A stretch of DNA of 64,000 nucleotides from Eledone cirrhosa (taxonomy: Eukaryota > Mollusca > Cephalopoda > Octopoda > Eledonidae). The position numbers and the translations under genes were made by a program. The stretch's first letter is position 1; each line of letters opens with the position of its first letter. The stretch lies in the NCBI GenBank assembly GCA_964016885.1, contig OZ024742.1:358408087-358472086 (forward strand), read 5' to 3'. Below are positions 35,600 to 48,560 of this stretch, in pieces. Under the pieces are notes generated by a model, which saw only the letters and a list, made by a program, of their open reading frames with translations, searched no databases and was not told where the DNA came from.

Positions 35600-38480
35600 T
35601 ATCACCCCTCCCAAAACTGGCTTTTGTTCTATGAAATAAAACTATTTTATCCCTTTAGTTACCACCATGTCCAAAACTGGCTTTGGTTTTATGAAATGAA
35701 ACTGTTTTATATCTTTACTTACCAACATGTCCAAAACTGGGTTTGGTTCTATGAAATAAAACTGTTTTATCCCTTTAGTTATCAACATGTCCAAAATTGG
35801 CTTTGGTTCTATGAAATAAAACTGTTTTATCCCTTTAGCTATAAACATATCCAAAACTGGCTTTGGTTCTATATAATAAAACTGTTTTATCCCTTTACTT
35901 ATCAACCAGGCCAAAACTGGCTTTGGTTCTATGAAATAAAAATATTTTAGCCCTTTAGTTATCAACCCGGCCCAAACCAGTTCTGGTTCTATGAAATAAA
36001 ACTGTTGTATACCTTTACTTATCAACCCTTCCAAAATTGGTTCTGGTTCTATGAAATAAAACTGTTTAATCCCTTTTGTTACCAACATGTCAAAAACTGG
36101 CTTTGGTTCTATGAAATAAAACTGTTTTATCCCTTTCAGTTACCAACATGTCCAAAACTGACTTTGGTTCTATGAAATAAAAATGTTTTATCCCTTTAGT
36201 TATCAACATGTCCAAAACTGGTTCTGGTTCTATGAAATAAAATTGTTTTATCCCTTTAGTTACCAAACCAGCTAAAAAGAGCTCTGGTTCTATGAAATAA
36301 AACTGTTTTATCCCTTCAATTATCAACCCGGCCAAATCCGGCTTTGGTTCTATGAAATAAAACTATTTTATCCCTTTATTTACCAACATGTCCAAAACTG
36401 GCTTTGGTTCTATGAAATAAAACTGTTTTATCCCTTTAGTTATCAACATGTCCAAAACTGATTTGGTTCCATGAAATAATACTGTTTTATCCCTTTATTT
36501 ACCAACAGGTCCAAAACTGGCTCTGGTTCTATGTAATAAAACTGTTTTATCACTTTCAGTTACCAACATGTCCAAAACTGGCTTTGGTTCAATGAAATAA
36601 ACCTGTCTTATCCCTTTCAGTTACCAACATGTCTAAAACTGGCTTTGGTTCTATGAAATAAAACTGTTTTATCCCTTTATCTATAAACATGTCCAAAACT
36701 GGCTTTGGTTCTATGTAATAAAACTTTTTCATCCCTTTATTTATCACCCCTCCCAAAACTGGCTTTTGTTCTATGAAATAAAACTATTTTATCCCTTTAG
36801 TTACCACCATGTCCAAAACTGGCTTTGGTTTTATGAAATGAAACTGTTTTATATCTTTACTTACCAACATGTCCAAAACTGGGTTTGGTTCTATGAAATA
36901 TAACTGTTTTATCCCTTTAGTTATCAACATGTCCAAAATTGGCTTTGGTTCTATGAAATAAAACTGTTTTATCCCTTTAGCTATAAACATGCCCAAAACT
37001 GGCTTTGGTTCTATGTAATAAAACTGTTTTATCCCTTTAGTTATCACCCCTCCCAAAACTGGCTTTTGTTCTATGAAATAAAACTATTTTATCCCTTTAG
37101 TTACCACCATGTCCAAAACTGGCTTTGGTTTTATGAAATGAAACTGTTTTATATCTTTACTTACCAACATGTCCAAAACTGGGTTTGGTTCTATGAAATA
37201 AAACTGTTTTATCCCTTTAGTTATCAACATGTCCAAAATTGGCTTTGGTTCTATGAAATAAAACTGTTTTATCCCTTTAGCTATAAACATATCCAAAACT
37301 GGCTTTGGTTCTATATAATAAAACTGTTTTATCCCTTTAGTTATCAACCAGGCCAAAACTGGCTTTGGTTCTATGAAATAAAACTATTTTATCCTTTTAT
37401 TTACCAATATGTCCAAAACTGGCTTTGGTTCTATGAAATAAAAATATTTTAGCCCTTTAGTTATCAACCCGGCCCAAACCAGCTCTGGTTCTATGAAATA
37501 AAACTGTTGTATACCTTTACTTATCAACCCGTCCAAAATTGGTTCTGGTTCTATGAAATAAAACTGTTTAATCCCTTTTGTTACCAACATGTCAAAAACT
37601 GGCTTTGGTTCTATGAAATAAAACTGTTTTATCCCTTTCAGTTACCAACATGTCCAAAACTGACTTTGGTTCTATGAAATAAAAATGTTTTATCCCTTTA
37701 GTTATCAACATGTCCAAAACTGGTTCTGGTTCTATGAAATAAAATTGTTTTATCCCTTTAGTTACCAAACCAGCTAAAAAGAGCTCTGGTTCTATGAAAT
37801 AAAACTGTTTTATCCCTTCAATTATCAACCCGGCCAAAACCGGCTTTGGTTCTATGAAATAAAACTGTTTTATCCCTTTAGTTATCAACATGTCCAAAAC
37901 TGATTTGGTTCCATGAAATAATACTGTTTTATCCCTTTATTTACCAACAGGTCCAAAACTGGCTCTGGTTCTATGTAATAAAACTGTTTTATCACTTTCA
38001 GTTACCAACATGTCCAAAACTGGCTTTGGTTCAATGAAATAAACCTGTCTTATCCCTTTCAGTTACCAACATGTCTAAAACTGGCTTTGGTTCTATGAAA
38101 TAAAACTGTTTTATCCCTTTAGCTATAAACATGTCCAAAACTGGCTTTGGTTCTATGTAATAAAACTTTTTTATCCCTTTAGTTATCACCCCTCCCAAAA
38201 CTGGCTTTTGTTCTATGAAATAAAACTATTTTATCCCTTTAGTTACCACCATGTCCAAAACTGGCTTTGGTTTTATGAAATGAAACTGTTTTATATCTTT
38301 ACTTACCACCATGTCCAAAACTGGGTTTGGTTCTATGAAATAAAACTGTTTTATCCCTTTAGTTATCAACATGTCCAAAATTGGCTTTGGTTCTATGAAA
38401 TAAAACTGTTTTATCCCTTTAGCTATAAACATGTCCAAAACTGGCTTTGGTTCTATGTAATAAAACTGTTTTAGCCCTTT
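35600..38480 (+). repeat. Recurring module marked by ATCACCCCTCCC, steps of 1442 and 1142 bp
   Basis: A three-unit module (ATCACCCCTCCCAAAACTGG, then TTACCACCATGTCC, then ATATCTTTACTTACC) starts near 35602, 36742, 37042 and 38184. The 37042 copy is a local 300-bp, five-unit duplication of the one before it. The flanking units also match over most of 1142 bp. Confidence 0.8.
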
Positions 38481-40740
38481 AGTTATCAACACGGCCAAAA
38501 CCAGCTCTGGTTCTATGAAATAAAACTGTTGTATACCTTTAATTATCAACCCGTCCAAAATTGGTTCTGGTTCTATGAAATGAAACTGTTTAATCCCTTT
38601 AGTTACCAACATGTCCAAAACTGACTTTGGTTCTATGAAATAAAACTGTTTTATCCCTTTCAGTTACCAACATGTCCAAAACTGGCTCTGGTTCTATGAA
38701 ATAAAACTGTTTTATCCATTTAGTTACCAACATGTCCAAACCTGGCTTTGGTTCTATGAAATAAAAATGTTTTATCCCTTTAGTTATCAACATGTCCAAA
38801 ACTGGTTCTGGTTCTATGAAATAAAATTGTTTTATCCCTTTAGTTACCAAACCAGCTAAAAAGAGCTCTGGTTCTATGAAATAAAACTGTTTTAGCCCTT
38901 TAGTTATCAACCAGGCCAAAACCAGCTCTGGTTCTATGAAATAAAACTGTTTTATCCATTCAATTATCAACCCGGCCAAAACTGGCTCTGGTTCTATGTA
39001 ATAAAACTGTTTTATCCCTTTCAGTTACCAACATGTCCAAAACTGGCTTTGGTTCTATGAAATAAAACTGTTTTATCCCTTTAGCTATAAACATGTCCAA
39101 AACTGGCTTTGGTCCTATGTAATAAAACTGTTTTATCCTTTAGTTATGAACCCGGCCAAAACTGGCTTTGGTTCTATGAAATAAAATTATTTTATCCCTT
39201 TAGTTACCAACATGTCCAAAATTGGGTTTGGTTCTATGAAATAAAACTGTTTTATCCCTTTAGCTATAAACATGTCCAAAATTGGCTTTGGTTCTATGAA
39301 ATAAAACTGTTTTATCCCTTTAGCTATAAACATGTCCAAAACTGGCTTTGGTTCTATGTAATAAAACTTTTTTATCCCTTTATTTACCAATATGTCCAAA
39401 ACTGGCTTTGGTTCTATGAAATAAAACTATTTTATCCCTTTATTTACCAATATGTCCAAAACTGGCTTTGGTTCTATGAAATAAAAATATTTTAGCCCTT
39501 TAGTTATCAACACGGCCAAAACCAGCTCTGGTTCTATGAAATAAAACGGTTGTATACCTTTAATTATCAACCCGTACAAAATTGGTTCTGGTTCTATGAA
39601 ATGAAACTGTTTAATCCCTTTAGTTACCAACATGTCAAAAACTGGCTTTGGTTCTATGAAATAAAACTGTTTTATCCCTTTCAGTTACCAACATGTCCAA
39701 AACTGGCTTTGGTTATATGTAATACATTTGTTTTATCCCTTTCAGTTACCAACATGTCCAAAACTGGCTTTGGTTCTATGAAATAAAACTGTTTTATCCC
39801 TTTAGTTACCAACATGTCCAAAACTGGCTTTGGTTCTATGAAATAAAAATGTTTTATCCCTTTAGTTATCAACATGTCCAAAACTGGTTCTGGTTCTATG
39901 AAATAAAATTGTTTTATCCATTTAGTTACCAAACCAGCTAAAAAGAACTCTGGTTCTATGAAATAAAACTGTTTTAGCCCTTTAGTTATCAACCAGACCA
40001 AAACCAGCTCTGGTTCTATGAAATAAAACTGTTTTATCCCTTCAATTATCAACCCGGCCAAAATTGGTTCTGGTTCTATGAAATAAAACTGTTTAATCCT
40101 TTTAGTTATCAACATGTCCAAAATTGGCTTTGGTTCTATGAAATAAAACTGTTTTATCCCTTTAGCTATAAACATGTCCAAAACTGGCTTTGGTCCTATG
40201 TAATAAAACTGTTTTATCCCTTTAGTTATCAACCCGGCCAAAACTGGCTTTGGTTCTATGAAATAAAACTATTTTATCCCTTTATTTACCAACATGTCCA
40301 AAACAGGCTTTGGTTCTATGAAATAAAACTGTTGTATCCCTTTAGTTACCAACATGTCCAAAACTGGTTCTGGTTCTATGAAATAAAACGGTTTTTTCCG
40401 TTTAGTTATCAACATGTCCAAAACTGGCTTTGGTTCTATGAAATAATACTGTTTTATCCCTTAATTACCAACAGGTCCAAAACTGGCTCTGGTTCTATGT
40501 AATAAAACTGTTTTATCACTTTCAATTACCAACATGTCCAAAACTGGCTTTGGTTCAATGAAATAAACCTGTCTTATCCCTTTCAGTTACCAACATGTCT
40601 AAAACTGGCTTTGGTTCTATGTAATAAAACTGTTTTATCCCTTTAGTTATCACCCCTCCCAAAACTGGCTTTTGTTCTATGAAATAAAACTATTTTATCC
40701 CTTTAGTTAACACCATGTCCAAAACTGGCTTTGGTTTTAT

Positions 40741-41520
40741 GAAATGAAACTGTTTTATATCTTTACTTACCAACATGTCCAAAACTGGGTTTGGTTCTAT
40801 GAAATAAAACTGTTTTATCACTTTAGTTACCAACATGTACAATACTGGCTTTGGTTCTATGAAATAAAACTGTTTTATCCCTTTAGTTACCACCGGGTCC
40901 AAAACTGGCTCTGGTTCTATGTAATAAAACTGTTTTATCCCTTTCAGTTACCAACATGTCCAAAACTGGCTTTGGTTCTATCAAATAAATCTGTTTTATC
41001 CCTTTAGTTTTCAACATGTCCAAAACTGGCTTTGGTTTTATGAAATGAAACTGTTTTATATCTTTACTTACCAACATGTCCAAAACTGGGTTTGGTTCTA
41101 TGAAATAAAACTGTTTTATCTCTTTAGTTACCAACATGTACAATACTGGCTTTGGTTCTATGAAATAAAACTGTTTTATCCCTTTAGTTACCACCGGGTC
41201 CAAAACTGGCTCTGGTTCTATGTAATAAAACTGTTTTATCCCTTTCAGTTACCAACATGTCCAAAACTGGCTTTGGTTCTATCAAATAAATCTGTTTTAT
41301 CCCTTTAGTTTTCAACATGTCCAAAACTGGCTTTGGTTTTATGAAATGAAACTGTTTTATATCTTTACTTACCAACATGTCCAAAACTGGGTTTGTTTCT
41401 ATGAAATAAAACTGTTTTATCTCTTTAGTTACCAACATGTACAATACTGGCTTTGGTTCTATGAAATAAAACTGTTTTATCCCTTTAGTTACCACCGGGT
41501 CCAAAACTGGCTTTGGTTCT
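40741..41520 (+). repeat. 301-bp higher-order repeat, about 2.6 copies
   Basis: Five-unit blocks begin GAAATGAAACTG at 40741, 41042 and 41343. Each carries ACATGTACAATACTGG, ACCACCGGGTCC and TTCTATCAAATAAATCTG in the same order. The third copy departs after about 165 bases. Four 60-bp units and one 61-bp unit explain the 301-bp period. Confidence 0.93.
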
Positions 41521-42244
41521 ATGAAATAAAACAGTTTTATAACTTTCAGTTACCAACATGTCCAAAACTGGCTTTGGTTCTATGAAATAAAAATTCTGTA
41601 TCCCTTTAGTTACCAACATGTCCAAAACTAGCTTTGGTTCTACGAAATTAAACTGTTGTATCCCCTTAGTTACCAACATGTCCAAAACTGGCTTTGGTTC
41701 TATGTAATAAAACTGTTTTATCCCTTTAGTTACCAACATGTCCCAAACTGGCTTTGGTTCTATGAAATAAAAATGTCTTATCCCTTTAGTTATCAACATG
41801 TCCAAAACTGGTTCTGGTTCTATGAAATAGAATTGTTTTATCCCTTTAGTTACCAAACCGCTAAAAAAAGCTCTGGTTCTATGAAATAAAACTGTTTTAG
41901 ACCTTTAGTTATCAACACGGCCAAAACCAGCTCTGGTTCTATGAAATAAAATTGTTTTATCCCTTTAATTATCAACCCGGTCAAAATTGGTTCTGGTTCT
42001 ATGAAATAAAACTGTTTAATCCCTTTAGTTACCAACATGTCCAAAACTGGCTATGGTGATATGTAATAAAATTTTTTCATCCCTTTCAGTTACCAACATG
42101 TCCAAAACTGGCTTTGGTTCTATGAAATAAAACTGTTTTATCACTTTAGTTACCAACATGTCCAAAACTGACTTTGGTTCTATGAAATAAAACTGTTTTA
42201 TCCCTTTAGGTACCAACATCTCCAAAACTGGCTTTGGTTCTATG

Positions 42245-42960
42245 AAATAAAACTGTTTTATCCCTTTCAGTTACCAACATGTCCAAAACTGGCTTTGGTT
42301 ATATATAATAAAACCGTTTTATCCCTTTCAGTTACCAGCATGTCCAAAACTGGCTTTGGTTCTATGAAATAAAACTGTTTTATCCCTTTAGTTATCAACA
42401 TGTCCAAAATTGGCTTTGGTTCTATGAAATAAAATTGTTTTATCCCTTTAGCTATAAACATGTCCAAAACTGGCTTTGGTTCTATGTAATAAAAGTGTTT
42501 TATCCCTTTAGTTATCACCCCTCCCAAAACTGGCTTTTGTTCTATGAAATAAAACTATTTTATCCCTTTAGTTACCACCATGTCCAAAACTGGCTTTGGT
42601 TTTATGAAATAAAACTGTTTTATCCCTTTCAGTTACCAACATGTCCAAAACTGGCTTTGGTTATACATAATAAAACCGTTTTATCCCTTTCAGTTACCAG
42701 CATGTCCAAAACTGGCTTTGGTTCTATGAAATAAAACTGTTTTATCCCTTTAGTTATCAACATGTCCAAAATTGGCTTTGGTTCTATGAAATAAAACTGT
42801 TTTATCCCTTTAGCTATAAACATGTTCAAAACTGGCTTTGGTTCTATGTAATAAAAGTGTTTTATCCCTTTAGTTATCACCCCTCCCAAAACTGGCTTTT
42901 GTTCTATGAAATAAAAAATGTTATCCCTTTAGTTACCACCATGTCCAAAACTGGCTTTGG
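42245..42960 (+). repeat. 362-bp tandem duplication of six satellite units
   Basis: The distinctive units TTACCAGCATGTCC, GCTATAAACATGT and TAAAAGTGTTTTATCC recur 362 bp apart (for instance near 42333 and 42695). The copies differ at few sites. Confidence 0.9.
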
Positions 42961-43659
42961 TTCTATGAAATAAAACTGTTTTATCCCTTTAGATACCAAC
43001 AGGTCCAAAACTGGCTCTGTTTCTATGTAATACAACTGTTTTATCCCTTTCAGTTACCAACATGTCCAAAACTGGCTTTGGTTCTATCAAATAAATCTGT
43101 TTTATCCCTTTAGTTATCAGCATGTCCAAAACTGGCTTTGGTTCTATGAAATAAAACTGTTTTATCCCTTTAGTTACCAACATGTCCAAAACTGGCTTTG
43201 GTTCTATGAGATAAAACTGTTTTATCACTTTAGTTATCAACATGTCCAAAACTGGCTTTGATTCTATGAAATAAAAATTGTTTTATAACTTTCAGTTACC
43301 AACATGTCCAAAACTGGCTTAGGTTCTATGAAATAAAACTGCTGTATCCCTTTAGTTAACAACATGTCCAAAACTAGCTTTGGTTCTATGAAATTAAACT
43401 GTTGTATCCCCTTAGTTACCAACATGTCCAAAACTGGCTTTGGTTCTATGTAATAAAACTGTTTTATCCCTTTAGTTACCAACATGTCCAAAACTGGCTT
43501 AGGTTCTATGAAATAAAAATGTTTTATCCCTTTAGTTATCAACATGTCCAAAACTGGTTCTGGTTCTATGAAATAGAATTGTTTTATCCCTTTAGTTTCC
43601 AAACCGCTAAAAAAAGCTCTGGTTCTATGAAATAAAACTGTTTTAGCACTTTAGTTATC

Positions 43660-46600
43660 AACACGGCCAAAACCAGCTCTGGTTCTATGAAATAAAACTG
43701 TTTTATCCCTTTAATTATCAACCCGGTCAAAATTGGTTCTGGTTCTATGAAATAAAACTGTTTAATCCCTTTAGTTACCAACGTGTCCAAAACTGGCTTT
43801 GGTTCTATGTAACAAAACTGTTTTATCACTTTAGTTACCAACATGTCCAAAACTGACTTTGGTTCTATGAAATAAAACTGTTTTATTCCTTTAGTTATCA
43901 ACATGTCCAAAACTGGCTCTGGTTCTATGAAATAAAACTGTTGTATCCCTTTTGTTACCAACATGTCCAAAACTGGCTTCGGTTCTATGAAATAAAAATG
44001 TTTTATCCCTTTATTTATCAACATGTCCAAAACTGGTTCTGGTTCTATGAAATAAAATTGTTTTTTCCCTTTAGTTACCAAACCAGCTAAAAAGTGCTCT
44101 GGTTCTATGAAATAAAACTGTTTTAGCCCTTTAGTTATCAACCAGGCCAAAACCAGCTCTGGTTCTATGAAATAAAACTGTTTTATCCCTTCAATTATCA
44201 ACCCGGCCAAAATTGGTTATGGTTCTATGAAATAAAACAGTTTTATCCCTTTTGATATCAACATGTCCTCAACTGGCTTTGGTTCTATGAAATAAAACTG
44301 TTTTATCCCTTTAGTTATCAACATGTCCAAAATTGGCTTTGGTTCTATGAAATAAAAATGTTTTATCCCTTTAGCTATAAACATGTCCAAAACTGGCTTT
44401 GGTTCTATGTAATAAAACTGTTTTATCCCTTTAGTTATCAACCAGGCCAAAACTGGCTTTGGTTCTATGAATTAAAACTATTTTATCCCTTTATTTACGA
44501 ATATGTCCAAAACTGGCTTTGGTTCTATGAAATAAAACAATTTTAGCCCTTTAGTTATCAACCCGGCCAAAACCAGCTCTGGTTCTATGAAATAAAACTG
44601 TTGTATACCTTTAATTATCAACCCGTCCAAAATTGGTTCTGGTTCTATGAAATAAAACTGCTTAATCCCTTTAGTTACCAACATGTCAAAAACTGGCTTT
44701 GGTTCTATGAAATAAAACTGTTTTATCCCTTTCAGTTACCAACATGTCCAAAACTGGCTTTGGTTATATGTAATACATTTGTTTTATCCCTTTAGTTACC
44801 AACATGTCCAAAACTGGTTTTGGTTCTATGAAATAAAAATGTTTTATCCCTTTAGTTATCAACATGTCCAAAACTGGTTCTGGTTCTATGAAATAAAATT
44901 GTTTTATCCCTTTAGTTACCAAACAAGCTAAAAAGAGCTCTGGTTCTATGAAATAAAACTGTTTTAGCACTTTAGTTATCAACACGGCCAAAACCAGCTC
45001 TGGTTCTATGAAATAAAACTGTTTTATCCCGTTAATTATCAACCCGGTCAAAATTGGTTCTGGTTCTATGAAATAAAACTGTTTAATCCCTTTAGTTACC
45101 AACGTGTCCAAAACTGGCTTTGGTTCTATGTAACAAAACTGTTTTATCACTTTAGTTACCAACATGTCCAAAACTGACTTTGGTTCTATGAAATAAAACT
45201 GTTTTATTCCTTTAGTTATCAACATGTCCAAAACTGGCTCTGGTTCTATGAAATAAAACTGTTGTATCCATTTTGTTACCAACATGTCCAAAACTGGCTT
45301 CGGTTCTATGAAATAAAAATGTTTTATCCCTTTATTTATCAACATGTCCAAAACTGGTTCTGGTTCTATGAAATAAAATTGTTTTTTCCCTTTAGTTACC
45401 AAACCAGCTAAAAAGTGCTCTGGTTCTATGAAATAAAACTGTTTTAGCCCTTTAGTTATCAACCAGGCCAAAACCAGCTCTGGTTCTATGAAATAAAACT
45501 GTTTTATCCCTTCAATTATCAACCCGGCCAAAATTGGTTATGGTTCTATGAAATAAAACAGTTCTATCCCTTTTGTTATCAACATGTCCTCAACTGGCTT
45601 TGGTTCTATGAAATAAAACTGTTTTATCCCTTTAGTTATCAACATGTCCAAAATTAGCTTTGGTTCTATGAAATAAAAATGTTTTATCCCTTTAGCTATA
45701 AACATGTCCAAAACTGGCTTTGGTTCTATGTAATAAAACTGTTTTATCCCTTTAGTTATCAACCAGGCCAAAACTGGCTTTGGTTCTATGAATTAAAACT
45801 ATTTTATCCCTTTATTTACGAATATGTCCAAAACTGGCTTTGGTTCTATGAAATAAAACAATTTTAGCCCTTTAGTTATCAACCCGGCCAAAACCAGCTC
45901 TGGTTCTATGAAATAAAACTGTTGTATACCTTTAATTATCAACCCGTCCAAAATTGGTTCTGGTTCTATGAAATAAAACTGCTTAATCCCTTTAGTTACC
46001 AACATGTCCAAAACTGACTTTGGTTCTATGAAATAAAACTGTTTTATTCCTTTAGTTATCAACATGTCCAAAACTGGCTCTGGTTCTATGAAATAAAACT
46101 GTTGTATCCCTTTTGTTACCAACATGTCCAAAACTGGCTTCGGTTCTATGAAATAAAAATGTTTTATCCCTTTATTTATCAACATGTCCAAAACTGGTTC
46201 TGGTTCTATGAAATAAAATTGTTTTTTCCCTTTAGTTACCAAACCAGCTAAAAAGTGCTCTGGTTCTATGAAATAAAACTGTTTTAGCCCTTTAGTTATC
46301 AACCAGGCCAAAACCAGCTCTGGTTCTATGAAATAAAACTGTTTTATCCCTTCAATTATCAACCCGGCCAAAATTGGTTATGGTTCTATGAAATAAAACA
46401 GTTTTATCCCTTTTGTTATCAACATGTCCTCAACTGGCTTTGGTTCTATGAAATAAAACGGTTTTATCCCTTTAGTTATCAACATGTCCAAAATTGGCTT
46501 TGGTTCTATGAAATAAAAATGTTTTATCCCTTTAGCTATAAACATGTCCAAAACTGGCTTTGGTTCTATGTAATAAAACTGTTTTATCCCTTTAGTTATC

Positions 46601-48560
46601 AACCAGGCCAAAACTGGCTTTGGTTCTATGAATTAAAACTATTTTATCCCTTTATTTACGAATATGTCCAAAACTGGCTTTGGTTCTATGAAATAAAACA
46701 ATTTTAGCCCTTTAGTTATCAACCCGGCCAAAACCAGCTCTGGTTCTATGAAATAAAACTGTTGTATACCTTTAATTATCAACCCGTCCAAAATTGGTTC
46801 TGGTTCTATGAAATAAAACTGCTTAATACCTTTAGTTACCAACATGTCAAAAACTGGCTTTGGTTCTATGAAATAAAACTGTTTTATCCCTTTCAGTTAC
46901 CAACATGTCCAAAACTGGCTTTGGTTATATGTAATACATTTGTTTTATCCCTTTAGTTACCAACATGTCCAAAACTGGCTTTGGTTCTATGAAATAAAAA
47001 TGTTTTATCCCTTTAGTTATCAACATGTCCAAAACTGGTTCTGGTTCTATGAAATAAAATTGTTTTATCCCTTTAGTTACCAAACAAGCTAAAAAGAGCT
47101 CTGGTTCTATGAAATAAAACTGTTTTAGCACTTTAGTTATCAACACGGCCAAAACCAGCTCTGGTTCTATGAAATAAAACTGTTTTATCCCGTTAATTAT
47201 CAACCCGGTCAAAATTGGTTCTGGTTCTATGAAATAAAACTGTTTAATCCCTTTAGTTACCAACGTGTCCAAAACTGGCTTTGGTTCTATGTAACAAAAC
47301 TGTTTTATCACTTTAGTTACCAACATATCCAAAAGTGACTTTGGTTCTATGAAATAAAACTGTTTTATTCCTTTAGTTATCAACATTTCCAAAACTGGCT
47401 CTGGTTCTATGAAATAAAACTGTTGTATCCCTTTTGTTACCAACATGTCCAAAACTGGCTTCGGTTCTATGAAATAAAACTGTTTTATCCCTTTATTTAT
47501 CAACATGTCCAAAACTGGTTCTGGTTCTATGAAATAAAATTGTTTTTTCCCTTTAGTTACCAAACCAGCTAAAAAGTGCTCTGGTTCTATGAAATAAAAC
47601 TGTTTTAGCCCTTTAGTTATCAACCAGGCCAAAACCAGCTCTGGTTCTATGAAATAAAACTGTTTTATCCCTTCAATTATCAACCCGGCCAAAATTGGTT
47701 ATGGTTCTATGAAATAAAACAGTTTTATCCCTTTTGTTATCAACATGTCCTCAACTGGCTTTGGTTCTATGAAATAAAACTGTTTTATCCCTTTAGTTAT
47801 CAACATGTCCAAAATTGGCTTTGGTTCTATGAAATAAAAATGTTTTATCCCTTTAGCTATAAACATGTCCAAAACTGGCTTTGGTTCTATGTAATAAAAC
47901 TGTTTTATCCCTTTAGTTATCAACCAGGCCAAAACTGGCTTTGGTTCTATGAATTAAAACTATTTTATCCCTTTATTTACGAATATGTCCAAAACTGGCT
48001 TTGGTTCTATGAAATAAAACAATTTTAGCCCTTTAGTTATCAACCCGGCCAAAACCAGCTCTGGTTCTATGAAATAAAACTGTTGTATACCTTTAATTAT
48101 CAACCCGTCCAAAATTGGTTCTGGTTCTATGAAATAAAACTGCTTAATCCCTTTAGTTACCAACATGTCAAAAACTGGCTTTGGTTCTATGAAATAAAAC
48201 TGTTTTATCCCTTTCAGTTACCAACATGTCCAAAACTGGCTTTGGTTATATGTAATACATTTGTTTTATCCCTTTAGTTACCAACATGTCCAAAACTGGC
48301 TTTGGTTCTATGAAATAAAAATGTTTTATCCCTTTAGTTATCAACATGTCCAAAACTGGTTCTGGTTCTATGAAATAAAATTGTTTTATCCCTTTAGTTA
48401 CCAAACAAGCTAAAAAGAGCTCTGGTTCTATGAAATAAAACTGTTTTAGCACTTTAGTTATCAACCAGGCCAAAACCAGCTCTGGTTCTATGAAATAAAA
48501 CTGTTTTATCCCTTCAATTATCAACCCGGCCAAAATTGGTTCTGGTTCTATGAAATAAAA
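43660..48560 (+). repeat. 1321-bp higher-order repeat with one 840-bp shortened copy
   Basis: The mark GGTTATGGTTCTATGAAAT followed by the ATGTCCTCAACTGG unit occurs near 44215, 45536, 46376 and 47697, giving steps of 1321, 840 and 1321. The rare ACGTGTCC mark at 43781, 45102 and 47263 agrees. The short step lacks eight units (481 bp), with the junction near 45990-46020 where a TTACCAACATGTC unit is shared by both partners. Copies are almost identical by eye, the most homogeneous part of the array. A related partial copy is found at 60420-61320. Confidence 0.93.
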
